A DNA stretch of 64,000 bases. Source: Enterocloster hominis (ex Liu et al. 2021). GTDB lineage: Bacteria > Bacillota > Clostridia > Lachnospirales > Lachnospiraceae. Location of the stretch: contig JACRTJ010000027.1 of assembly GCA_014385265.1 (NCBI GenBank), positions 1 through 64,000 on the forward strand, given 5' to 3'. Position 1 is the stretch's first letter. Each line of letters begins with the position of its first letter. Made by a program: the position numbers and the translations under genes. Below, one piece after another: positions 44,294 to 52,386 of this stretch. The notes beneath the pieces were generated by a model. That model had not been told where the DNA came from. It made no database searches and was given only the letters and a program-made list of their open reading frames with translations.

Positions 44294-44801
44294 TGGAATA
44301 CGCCTCCATTTCGTATGCGCCGTATACGGTTCCCTTATACTCCAGATGATCTGGTATGTGGGAAACGGTCTTAAAGCCTGCGGCCTCATAGCAGGCCTTT
44401 GCCTGGGTATTTTTATCGAACACCGCCAGGGACGCCTTTTTCATCCCCAGCACCTGGAATACATACCGCAGGATCTGGCCGGCAAATTCCTTTCCCAGGC
44501 CCTTTCCCCGGATCTCCGGGGCAGTCACGATAAATCCCACCCGGGCTTCGGCATCTTCATAATCCGCCTTTCTGACCAGGAAATGGCCCACAGGCGTTCC
44601 CTTTTCATCCAGGGCCGTCATCGGCCAGCCGTCGGTCTCCTGCAGACACCACCGGGCAAAGTATCCGTCCAGCTCTTCGATGGTCAGGGGATATGAAAAT
44701 TCCCCGCAGCTCCACATTAAAAAATCTTCCTCACCGGCGTTTTCCCACCATTCCAAAAGGTTCCAGGCGTCTCCCGGTTTATATGGCCTTAAACGAATCA
44801 T
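44286..44801 (-). CDS. GNAT-family N-acetyltransferase
   Basis: 171 residues from the ATG at 44801, chosen by AAGGAGAATTCT just before it. The acetyl-CoA-binding motif A is GFIVTAPEIRGKGLGKEFAG, preceded by PVGHFLVRKAD and followed by SLAVFDKNTQAKACYEAAGF, the usual GNAT order. The substrate is not predictable. It is the first gene after a T-box and leads an operon with valS, so it is induced when a tRNA is uncharged, an unusual regulation for such an enzyme. Confidence 0.9.
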   Translation of the reverse strand: MIRLRPYKPGDAWNLLEWWENAGEEDFLMWSCGEFSYPLTIEELDGYFARWCLQETDGWPMTALDEKGTPVGHFLVRKADYEDAEARVGFIVTAPEIRGKGLGKEFAGQILRYVFQVLGMKKASLAVFDKNTQAKACYEAAGFKTVSHIPDHLEYKGTVYGAYEMEAYSNE

Positions 44802-44811
44802 AGAATTCTCC

Positions 44812-45055
44812 TTAAAAAGAAAACGCCCTCTGCAAATGCAAAGGGCGAAATACCGCGTTACCACCTTTATTCACCGCAGCTGCGGCGATCTTTCCGGTCC
44901 ATAACGGAAACCACCCGGAAACGGCTGGACAGGCATTCGCCCCTCACCGCTTCAGCTCCAAAGCTACCTTCCGTACCTGCATTCCCGGCCTGTCTTTCAG
45001 CCTGCGGACAGTCCTCTCTGCTGGCGCCTGGTACGTACTCCTCTTCTTCCCAGCT
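44812..45055 (-). promoter_or_regulatory. T-box riboswitch before the acetyltransferase-valS operon
   Basis: On the minus strand a T-box variant AAAGGTGGTAACGCGGTA (44851-44868) is followed by the terminator CGCCCTTTGCATTTGCAGAGGGCG (44824-44847) and a T-rich run ending at 44812. Upstream about 190 bases can form stem I. The presence of valS downstream suggests tRNA-Val as ligand; the specifier codon was not located. The 5' boundary is an estimate. Confidence 0.85.
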
Positions 45056-45116
45056 TTTTCATATACCCAATAATATAGTGGAATCTTTTCTCCTTGTCAA
45101 GGGCCTTATGGTATTT

Positions 45117-45929
45117 TTACAGCATCTTCCTGTATTCCAGCTTCCACTGGTTCAGTACCTTTGCGGCTCCCTCCAGCCTTTTTTCCGGATCCCTGTCGAA
45201 AATTTCCTGGAGCCGTACCGCAGGTCCCGTCTGTCCGGCCCTGACCAGAGCCTCGTTAAACTCCCGGTCCCAGCCCTCTGTATCCTGGGAAGCCAGAAGC
45301 TCCCGGCACCGGTCCTTCATGGAAAGCTCCGGATCCAGCTTTGTAAGGAAATACATCCCCTTCAGATACGCGGCCTCTGGCTTTTCATTCCAGGCGCAGA
45401 CATAGGCGTCCATGGCCTTCTGGAAAGAGAACAGCTCCCCATAGCAGGCTCCCAGGTTGTTCCAGACCTTTCCCCTGAATTCATGGGATAAGCTCCTGCC
45501 TTCCCCATTGTCCAGGATCCGTTTGTACATGGAGGCCGACCGGCCGTAAAGCCCCAGGCTGTAAAAGTAATCGGCCCTTTTCTTTTCATATTCATGGGAG
45601 GACAGCTTCCTAAGGCCCGCCACCTTCTGCCGGTAGGCCGCCTGCTCTGCCTGGGTATAGAAAGCGCAGTCCTGGAGGATCAAGAACAGAAGCTCATCCG
45701 ACGGCCCCCGGCTCTGGATCCACTTCTGGATCCGCTCCGCCAGGAACGGAAGCCTCAGCTCAGTCCGTAAAAATGCCGCCAGGCGCTCGTTCACAAAATC
45801 CTCCATCACCAGGAGAGGATGATGATAGATCACGTAATTCAGTTCCTGGGAGGAATACAGATGGACCCCCAGCTCCTCGACAAAATAGGGGGATGTCACC
45901 GGTTCCTGACGGCACAGGATCAGGCTCAT
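45117..45929 (-). CDS. Helical-repeat protein, third member of the DUF5716/5717 cluster
   Basis: 270 residues, no signal or membrane segment. The N-terminal part has RQEPVTSPYFVEELGVHLYSSQELNYVI, the middle part is alpha-helical with TPR-like pairs (ADYFYSLGLYGRSASMYKRI; KVWNNLGACYGELFSFQKAM; AYLKGMYFLTKLDP). I do not recognise a named family. Its ATG overlaps the stop of the actin-like gene by four bases, and AGGAGGTGAGA precedes it, so it is translated together with that gene. Together with the two upstream genes it forms a compact unit whose end is here; the next gene behind it is the T-box operon 60 bases away. Confidence 0.75.
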   Translation of the reverse strand: MSLILCRQEPVTSPYFVEELGVHLYSSQELNYVIYHHPLLVMEDFVNERLAAFLRTELRLPFLAERIQKWIQSRGPSDELLFLILQDCAFYTQAEQAAYRQKVAGLRKLSSHEYEKKRADYFYSLGLYGRSASMYKRILDNGEGRSLSHEFRGKVWNNLGACYGELFSFQKAMDAYVCAWNEKPEAAYLKGMYFLTKLDPELSMKDRCRELLASQDTEGWDREFNEALVRAGQTGPAVRLQEIFDRDPEKRLEGAAKVLNQWKLEYRKML

Positions 45930-47152
45930 ACTCTCACCTCCTGACGGATCTCAGCGTCTGTTTTCGGGAACAGCTCTCCAAAGCCCCGGTCCACGATCTT
46001 CACCACCATGGTCCTTTCATCCAGAAAGCCCACGGCGATCCGCACCCTGGTGGTCTTTGGAGGACGTTTGGGAAAGCCCTCCAGCGGGATCCGGACCAGC
46101 CTCTTCTGCTTGGGATTCTGGGGCGATGTGATGATCAGCTCGATCTCCTCCTGACCGTCCAGGATCACCTCCAGAACGCTCCTGGCCTCATACCAGCTCT
46201 CTCCGGCGGAGGCCAGGGCGATCTGGATCCGGCTGTCCCGCTTCATGACCTCCATAGCCACCGTGGATCTTAATTTTCCCTCACACAGACATACAAAGGG
46301 ATAGGAGGATCTCTCCTCCAGATAGTCCCCGGCCTTTAAGGCCGCTCCCCGGGCAAAAAGGGATGGCTCCGCAAACACCCGTCTCCGGTGGCACACCTGC
46401 TTCATAAATTCTGGAGCCCAGTCAGTCCTTCCAAAGCCCTTTCCCGTTAAAAAAATTGAGGAATACAGCTTTTTCTGGAGAAGCCGTTCCCCGCAGGCAC
46501 AGAGGATCTGATCGGCCATCCTGGCTCCGGAGGGCGAATCCAGCACATTAAGGCTGAAGCCCTCCTCCAGATCCTCGTGCTCCGCCCAGGCCGTCATCTG
46601 CCTCGGCCCCTGGACCACCTTCAGCTCATAATACCGCAGTGCCTCATCCGACAGGGAAAACATCCCCACCTGGCCGCCCCATACGTCCCGCTTCTGGCTC
46701 AGAACGTAGTAAACGAAGCACTCCGTATGGCTGGCAATGTGGACCAGATCCCTGGAGATCCCCAGAGCGTCTGCACAGCCCATAAGACAGTCCATCAGCT
46801 TCATTTCCATATTTTCCAGGGAGATCACCAGCTGGGCCACCGGCACACCCGGATATTCCGCCCGGATCATGGCCAGGATCCGTTCCATATACATCCTTAA
46901 AAGCTCTGCTCCCTGGTATTTCACCGACGAGATGGTGGCGGTCCCATCCTTTACAGCCAGGCTTAAGAGCTTGTCCACGATCACGCCCTCGCCCATCAGT
47001 GTATATTTATACGCTTCCTCGCCCACGTACCACCCGCCGTCTGTTTTTTTCCGGCAGATGACCGTGGGGATCACCCAGGTCTCATCCCGTCCGGCCACCG
47101 CCGCCTGGGTATAGGCATCGCACAGGTCGATTCCGATTATCAGTTTGTCCAT
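45926..47152 (-). CDS. Actin/Hsp70-like ATPase (DUF5716-like)
   Basis: 408 residues. The N terminus LIIGIDLCDAYTQAAVAG corresponds to the phosphate-1 loop of actin/Hsp70 ATPases (usually DLGTT), VISLENMEMKLMDCLMGCADALGI and HTECFVYYVLSQ resemble the connecting and phosphate-2 regions, and SSIFLTGKGFGRTDWAPEFM resembles the adenosine motif GGxxR. The key loops are degenerate, so ATP hydrolysis is uncertain. The C-terminal 110 residues (STVAMEVMKRDSRIQIALAS to GEL) form a beta domain like an Hsp70 substrate-binding lobe. Coupled by overlap to the next gene and 12 bases after the giant gene. Confidence 0.78.
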   Translation of the reverse strand: MDKLIIGIDLCDAYTQAAVAGRDETWVIPTVICRKKTDGGWYVGEEAYKYTLMGEGVIVDKLLSLAVKDGTATISSVKYQGAELLRMYMERILAMIRAEYPGVPVAQLVISLENMEMKLMDCLMGCADALGISRDLVHIASHTECFVYYVLSQKRDVWGGQVGMFSLSDEALRYYELKVVQGPRQMTAWAEHEDLEEGFSLNVLDSPSGARMADQILCACGERLLQKKLYSSIFLTGKGFGRTDWAPEFMKQVCHRRRVFAEPSLFARGAALKAGDYLEERSSYPFVCLCEGKLRSTVAMEVMKRDSRIQIALASAGESWYEARSVLEVILDGQEEIELIITSPQNPKQKRLVRIPLEGFPKRPPKTTRVRIAVGFLDERTMVVKIVDRGFGELFPKTDAEIRQEVRV

Positions 47153-47164
47153 TTCATTTTCCTC

Positions 47165-50100
47165 TTACTCCGCCAGCGGGAACAGCTCTTTTGCCGCCTG
47201 GCTTTCTGTCACATACCGCACCATGGCCTCCTTAAGCCTCCGGTCGTCCTTCATAGCCAGACAGAGTCCCATGGTATTGAGGGCGGAAAAACGATTTCCC
47301 CGGTCCCCGGCGGCCGCTTCCCGGCAGGAGATCCTGCCGCTTGCCTTTTCCACCGGCTCCCCATTCTCATATTCGCTTATGGTATATTCCATGACCTCGC
47401 CCTCGAACAGAAGCTTCTGGCGCACATAGATCCCCTTATACACCGGCTTCAGCTCTTCCTCATGGAACTCCTCCTCATCGGGAAGAACACGGACCATGAG
47501 CACCGGACGTCCCTCCGGCGCGCCGCGGTACTCCACGATCTCCTTATCCAGCAGTTCTCCCGGAAGGTCCACATAGGGAGCCAGATCCTTAAAATATGCA
47601 AAAATCATCCCCTGGTCCAGCAGGACGGCCATACACCGGCGGCATACCTGCTGCTGCTCCTTCTCCAGGGACGGCAGACCGGCGTAATATTTTGTCATGG
47701 CCATCAGATAGATCTCCGGCAGCTTCCGGATCTCCTGGCTTCCGTTGATGGCCCCCTCCAGATAGGCAAACACCCGGTCCCCCGGCGTCTGGTCCTTTAA
47801 GAAATAATCCACGCAGCGGATGGTAAAATATGCCTTTACAATGGCATCGCTGGTCTTTTTCCTTCCGGCATAAAGATCGAATACCGTATCCAGGTGTTTA
47901 TCGCTTCCGGTGAACAGAAGCTGGGCCAGGAGCCGTTCCTCCATATCATAGGTTTCTGTATGCTCCCGGACCGCCTGTACCAGGATCCGGTACATATCGC
48001 TGTTGGCACCGTTGAAGTATCTGCACAGATAATCCAGGATCACGCCGTCGCCTTTTCCGGACAGGAAGATCCTCCTGGCCATATGTAAAAGCAGGTCGTC
48101 CGTCTCCGCCAGATTCTGTGAGATCAGCTTTGTGCACAGCTTTAAAAGCCGTTTGATCTTCAGGCCCTCTTCTCCGAATTCACGGATCATATCATAGGCT
48201 TCCTTATAAAGATCCTGGCTGATCAGCGTTTCACAGATCCCCACCCGTTCCATCCGGGACAGGCGTTTTTTGTCCAGCCGGAGAAGATAGGCTCCTCCCT
48301 CTTCGTTCATGGCCTCCTCACCGTTCCTTGCCGGGTCATTATAATAGGCGATGATCCGGGTGAGCATTTTCTGCTGGTACAGCTCCTTCACCGGAAGAGA
48401 ATCCAGGGCATCCTGGAGTACGCGGATCCCGTCTCCGTCTATCTCCTCTTTTTCCATGATCCCAAGGCAGGCCCGCATTTTCAGCATGGGGTGGTCCGGG
48501 AACATTTCAAAGCACCGTTCCTCCAGCTCCCGTTCCTCCAACACCGGCTCTTTTGTATAGGGAACGTCCATATACCGGTTTCCATACACATCCTGGAACA
48601 GGAGCACACAATCGTCAAAATATAAGGGCACATACGCCGTCCCGTCGTTTAAGGGATAGGCATCCTCTCCCTCCAGAAGGGCGCTGCCCACCACCACATA
48701 TTTCATGGACGCATCCTGGCAGCAGATCCGGTTGGCCCTTAAGATCCCCGGCAGTACCCTTGCCACCTGGGCGTCGATGATATCCCGGTAGATCATGTGC
48801 CGGTAGATCACCGCCAGAAAGCGGTCGATCCGCCCCTCAAAAAGCTGCTCCATGGCAAACTTTTCCATTTCCCGCTCATAGGCCTTATAAAGCCTGTCTC
48901 CGGGCTTTAAATACGTCAGAACGTTGGCGTAGAGCACGGAACGGCTGCGGCGGTCCATGTGGCTGTGCTCATAAGAAAAATACAGGAGCACCTGCTTCGG
49001 CAGCATCTGGTCATAGGAGGCCGGCAGGGAATACAGGTAATATTCATAGATCCTGGTGAGGCTGATCTCCTCCCTGATCCCCTTTTCATACCAGGGGAAG
49101 CAGGCAGCCGTGCGCATATTGCCCTTGATCAGCAGACAGCACACCGCCGTCAGGATCTCTTTCTCCGGATATTTCTCATAAAGGGCCGCCAGGAGCCGGT
49201 AGTAAAGCCGGTGGAAAAATTTCACCCCAGAGGCCAGGGACGCGGCCCGCAGGGCCAGCGCCTCTCCTATCATGCCATGGGTCACACCGTAATACAGAGC
49301 ATGGATCTCAAAGGGCTCCATATTCACCAGAAGGGCCGGATCCTTTTCCAGAAGCCGGCAGGCCTCAATATACAGGAAGGGACTGTGGCATCCGTTCCTG
49401 TACTGGGTCTTGAAGCTGTCAAACAGCGCCGGGCCCTCCTCAAACAGCTCCGGCTCCATCTTTAAAAGCAGGAGCTGTAAATAAAACCGTCCCTTCCGCT
49501 TATCCAGCTTCTTTCTCAAAAGCCGCAGCACCGCATCCCTCCTGGTCTCATCGGGGTTCACCCGGTACTGGAGGTACTGGTAAAAGCAGTACAGGGTCCC
49601 GGTCCTCTCCTCCTCTGCCGCGATCTGGTCCCGGCAGCTGTCCAGACACAGGGCCGCCTGATCCGGCCGTCCCGCATCCAGATACGTCTCCGCCTGGAAC
49701 AGGGAGTGGAGCAGAGAGCTGCCGCAGGCCCCGCGGATGGCGTCCAGCTCCCTCTGGAGCTTCGTTAAAACCTTTGCCGGATCATTTTTCCCGCTTTCAT
49801 ACTCCTCCCGGAGCGTCAGATACCGGGCTATGCTGGACCGGGTGATCTCCCGGTCCCTGGCTGCCGCTCCCAGCTCATTTCCAGCTGTGGCCGTGATCCG
49901 GACCGCCGTTTCTCCGTGGACCGTCAAAAACCGGATGGCCCCCAGGTTCTTTCCCCTGTGCAGCCGCTCCGGATGGATCTTAAAAGCCAGGTCAAAGCGG
50001 CCGTCCGTAAAGTCTGCCTGGGTCACGGTCTTCTGGGAAAGCTCAATGAAATCCCCGTCAGCCTTCACCTCCATATATACATAGCCCCAGCCATTTTTCT

Positions 50101-50746
50101 GGAGGACGATCCGGTCGCTCACCTGTTTTTTCGGATTATCATACGTTTTGGATGCGGCTGAAAGAGTCAGCTCCACCGGCTCCTTCACTCCCAGCCCCAG
50201 GAAAAACTCCTCCAGGGCGTTCTGCCGGTTTCCATGGCCTCGGATCCCGTCAAAGACTGCCCGTACCCGCAGGTCCTGGAGGAAGGGTGCGTCCGTAAAA
50301 TCCTTATATTCCATGAGCCGCAGAGCCAGATCCATATCCTTCTGGGCCAGATCCACAAAATCCTCCACCGTATGCAGGGTGGAGAGGACCCGGATGGAGG
50401 CTGTGGTTTCCACACAAAAAAGGAAGGGGACCTCCAGCTCTCCGCCGTTGGTCACCAGATTGATGGTTCCGCGGATCACATCCCCGTTTTCGCACCAGGA
50501 GGTATCCACCTCGTACACAATATGGTTTCTCAGGCCGCCGAAGGACCGGGAGGCGATCCTCACCCTGGAATGGGTGGAGTAGGCCAGCCCCTTGATAGAA
50601 AGATTATTTTCACTGGAAAGGTACAGCTCTCGTTTATATATGGTATCGCTGCCCAGCGTTTCCTCCACCTTCACCGGAGAAAGAAACAGCTTCGGCAGCT
50701 CCGCATCCACAATCCCTCGCGCGAGGCGGTTGATCCGTTCTCTCAT
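47165..50746 (-). CDS. 1193-residue DUF5717-like protein
   Basis: A very long soluble protein with no signal peptide or membrane helix. The N-terminal part (to about 300) is beta-rich with LFLSPVKVEETLGSDTIYKR, STHSRVRIASRSFGGLRNHI and a second all-beta unit AIRFLTVHGETAVRITATAG. Residues about 310-1080 are helical repeats (TLYCFYQYLQYRVNPDETRR; LALRAASLASGVKFFHRLYY). A final beta part has VKPVYKGIYVRQKLLFEGEV. The plan suggests a scaffold. The family is known to me only as a Lachnospiraceae domain of unknown function. It is first in a three-gene unit with an actin-like ATPase. Start has only a moderate SD (AGGGTGA). Confidence 0.78.
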   Translation of the reverse strand: MRERINRLARGIVDAELPKLFLSPVKVEETLGSDTIYKRELYLSSENNLSIKGLAYSTHSRVRIASRSFGGLRNHIVYEVDTSWCENGDVIRGTINLVTNGGELEVPFLFCVETTASIRVLSTLHTVEDFVDLAQKDMDLALRLMEYKDFTDAPFLQDLRVRAVFDGIRGHGNRQNALEEFFLGLGVKEPVELTLSAASKTYDNPKKQVSDRIVLQKNGWGYVYMEVKADGDFIELSQKTVTQADFTDGRFDLAFKIHPERLHRGKNLGAIRFLTVHGETAVRITATAGNELGAAARDREITRSSIARYLTLREEYESGKNDPAKVLTKLQRELDAIRGACGSSLLHSLFQAETYLDAGRPDQAALCLDSCRDQIAAEEERTGTLYCFYQYLQYRVNPDETRRDAVLRLLRKKLDKRKGRFYLQLLLLKMEPELFEEGPALFDSFKTQYRNGCHSPFLYIEACRLLEKDPALLVNMEPFEIHALYYGVTHGMIGEALALRAASLASGVKFFHRLYYRLLAALYEKYPEKEILTAVCCLLIKGNMRTAACFPWYEKGIREEISLTRIYEYYLYSLPASYDQMLPKQVLLYFSYEHSHMDRRSRSVLYANVLTYLKPGDRLYKAYEREMEKFAMEQLFEGRIDRFLAVIYRHMIYRDIIDAQVARVLPGILRANRICCQDASMKYVVVGSALLEGEDAYPLNDGTAYVPLYFDDCVLLFQDVYGNRYMDVPYTKEPVLEERELEERCFEMFPDHPMLKMRACLGIMEKEEIDGDGIRVLQDALDSLPVKELYQQKMLTRIIAYYNDPARNGEEAMNEEGGAYLLRLDKKRLSRMERVGICETLISQDLYKEAYDMIREFGEEGLKIKRLLKLCTKLISQNLAETDDLLLHMARRIFLSGKGDGVILDYLCRYFNGANSDMYRILVQAVREHTETYDMEERLLAQLLFTGSDKHLDTVFDLYAGRKKTSDAIVKAYFTIRCVDYFLKDQTPGDRVFAYLEGAINGSQEIRKLPEIYLMAMTKYYAGLPSLEKEQQQVCRRCMAVLLDQGMIFAYFKDLAPYVDLPGELLDKEIVEYRGAPEGRPVLMVRVLPDEEEFHEEELKPVYKGIYVRQKLLFEGEVMEYTISEYENGEPVEKASGRISCREAAAGDRGNRFSALNTMGLCLAMKDDRRLKEAMVRYVTESQAAKELFPLAE

Positions 50747-50930
50747 AATATTTCACCCTGGATTTTCATAATCAGCAGCCGCCCTGAAGGCCCGGCCGCC
50801 ATAATCGTTTCAGTTTATCATATCATACTTTACTGGTAAATACACTACCATTTTCGACGAAATTCGGGCATGTCTGCCCGGAAGGTCCTCCCCTCCGCCG
50901 CCAGGCTGTCCCCTAAAAAAGAAAAAGGAC

Positions 50931-50959
50931 TTGAATCCCCCGGGAGAAACCTGTAAAAT
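50931..50959 (+). promoter_or_regulatory. Promoter of the DUF4364 gene
   Basis: TTGAAT (50931-50936), 17 bases and TAAAAT (50954-50959), 36 bases before the start codon. Confidence 0.6.
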
Positions 50960-50995
50960 AAGGATAGTTCCCTATTGATTCAAAGGAGTAAGCCT

Positions 50996-51520
50996 ATGTT
51001 ATCGGATCCGATCACCCTTTATAAACTCATGATCCTCTATATGCTGGCCCACGTCAACTTCCCGCTGACCAATTCCCAGCTCACGGATTTTTTCCTGGAC
51101 CATGAATACACCACCTACTTTACGTTGCAGCAGGCCTTAAATGAGCTGCGGGAAGCCGGGCTTCTGAAAATGGAGTCCATCCACAACTCCTCCCGCTACG
51201 AGATCACCAGGGAAGGGGAGGATACCCTTTCCTTCTTCGGATCCAATATCTCTCCTGCCATTGTCTCCGACATTGACGGCTATTTAAAGGAAAATAAATT
51301 CCGTCTCCGCAGCGAGGTGGGCGTCATCTCTGATTTCTATAAGTCCACAAACCAGGATTACATCGTCCACTGCGAGGTGCGGGAGGGAAAAGCCGCGCTC
51401 ATCAGCCTGGACGTATCCGTTCCCGATAAGGATCAGGCCGAGATCATGTGCGGCCACTGGAAGGAGCGGAGCCAGGAGATCTATTCCTTTGTCATGCGGT
51501 CGTTAATGCGGTCAGAATAG
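50996..51520 (+). CDS. DUF4364 family protein (winged-helix)
   Basis: 174 residues from the ATG at 50996 (SD AAAGGAGTAAGCC). The N-terminal half is a winged helix-turn-helix: LYKLMILYMLAHVNFPLTNS, QLTDFFLDHEYTTYFTLQQA, LNELREAGLLKMESIHNSSR, YEITREGEDTLSFF. The C-terminal half (EVGVISDFYKSTNQDYIVHC; SLDVSVPDKDQAEIMCGHWK) is an alpha-beta domain. The family is common in Clostridia and presumed to bind DNA; targets are unknown. It is divergent from the DUF5717 cluster, so it is a candidate regulator of it, which is inference from position. Confidence 0.88.
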   Translation: MLSDPITLYKLMILYMLAHVNFPLTNSQLTDFFLDHEYTTYFTLQQALNELREAGLLKMESIHNSSRYEITREGEDTLSFFGSNISPAIVSDIDGYLKENKFRLRSEVGVISDFYKSTNQDYIVHCEVREGKAALISLDVSVPDKDQAEIMCGHWKERSQEIYSFVMRSLMRSE

Positions 51521-51529
51521 GAGGATTTC

Positions 51530-51682
51530 ATGAAAAGACAGCGGTCTGATCTTTCCAGACGGATCCGGCGGATCCGCCGGAAATTTTTTCTTCTGGTCAC
51601 CGTCCCCACTGCCGTGGTCACCCTTGGACTGGCAGTGATGGATGCATACCAGCAGGCCATAAAACAAAAAAGCGGCGTATAA
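51530..51682 (+). CDS. 50-residue single-helix membrane protein
   Basis: The frame starts MKRQRSDLSRRIRRIRRKFF, then LLVTVPTAVVTLGLAVMDAY forms a membrane helix and the tail is QQAIKQKSGV. The very basic head predicts a cytoplasmic N terminus. AGGAGGATTTC precedes it and it lies nine bases behind the DUF4364 gene, with a strong terminator behind it. It was short enough to be missed by length filters. No family is recognised. Confidence 0.7.
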   Translation: MKRQRSDLSRRIRRIRRKFFLLVTVPTAVVTLGLAVMDAYQQAIKQKSGV

Positions 51683-51689
51683 AGGCTCC

Positions 51690-51731
51690 GGGGGAGCCCA
51701 TGTCATGGCGATATGGGCTCCCCCGTTCTTT
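51690..51731 (+). terminator. Terminator behind DUF4364 and the 50-residue gene
   Basis: GGGGGAGCCCAT (51690-51701) pairs with ATGGGCTCCCCC (51713-51724) without mismatch, followed by GTTCTTTTT. Confidence 0.85.
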
Positions 51732-51739
51732 TTCCCGGA

Positions 51740-52372
51740 TCAGGCCTGCTCGTTTTCCCCAGAGCCTTCTTCCTGTTCCTTTTCTTCTCCGGCGGCCATC
51801 TTCCCGATCAGCGCCCAGATCTCTTCCCTCCCCTGCTTGCTGGCAGCGGAAAACGGGATGATCACGTCGTCCTTTTCCATTCCCAGGCCGTTCCTTATGA
51901 GCTTCACCTGTTTCTGGATCTGGCTCCGGTTGATCTTATCCAGCTTTGTGGCGATGATCACCGGGCGGAAGCCATTGTAGACCACCCACTCGTACATGGT
52001 CCTGTCATTGGCCGACGGCTCATGGCGGATGTCCACCAGAAGGAACACGCATTTCAGCATTTTGGACTTATGGAGATAGTTTTCGATCATCTTCCCCCAT
52101 TTTTCCTTTTCCGTCTGGGACACCTTTGCATAGCCGTATCCCGGCAGGTCCACGTAATACAGCTCTTTGTTTATGTTATAAAAATTGATGGTCTGGGTCT
52201 TTCCCGGCTGGGCCGAGGTCCTGGCCAGAGCCTTCCGGTTCATCAGCGCGTTGATCAGCGAGGATTTTCCCACATTGGACTTTCCCGCAAACGCAAACTC
52301 TGGAAGAGTATTTTCCGGCAGCCTGCTGGTCACGCCGCAGACAGTTTCCAGCTCCACATTTCTTATGATCAT
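51740..52372 (-). CDS. ysxC: Ribosome biogenesis GTPase YsxC/EngB
   Basis: 210 residues with G1 FAGKSNVGKSSLINALMN, G3 YYVDLPGYGYAKV, G4 IIATKLDKI and G5 PFSAASKQG. The G2 region AQPGKTQTINFYNI is typical. The protein helps assemble the large ribosomal subunit. Its C-terminal tail (EEKEQEEGSGENEQA) is acidic and variable. It lies 14 bases after lon, an arrangement conserved in many Firmicutes. Confidence 0.96.
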   Translation of the reverse strand: MIIRNVELETVCGVTSRLPENTLPEFAFAGKSNVGKSSLINALMNRKALARTSAQPGKTQTINFYNINKELYYVDLPGYGYAKVSQTEKEKWGKMIENYLHKSKMLKCVFLLVDIRHEPSANDRTMYEWVVYNGFRPVIIATKLDKINRSQIQKQVKLIRNGLGMEKDDVIIPFSAASKQGREEIWALIGKMAAGEEKEQEEGSGENEQA

Positions 52373-52386
52373 ATTGTCCTCCGATC

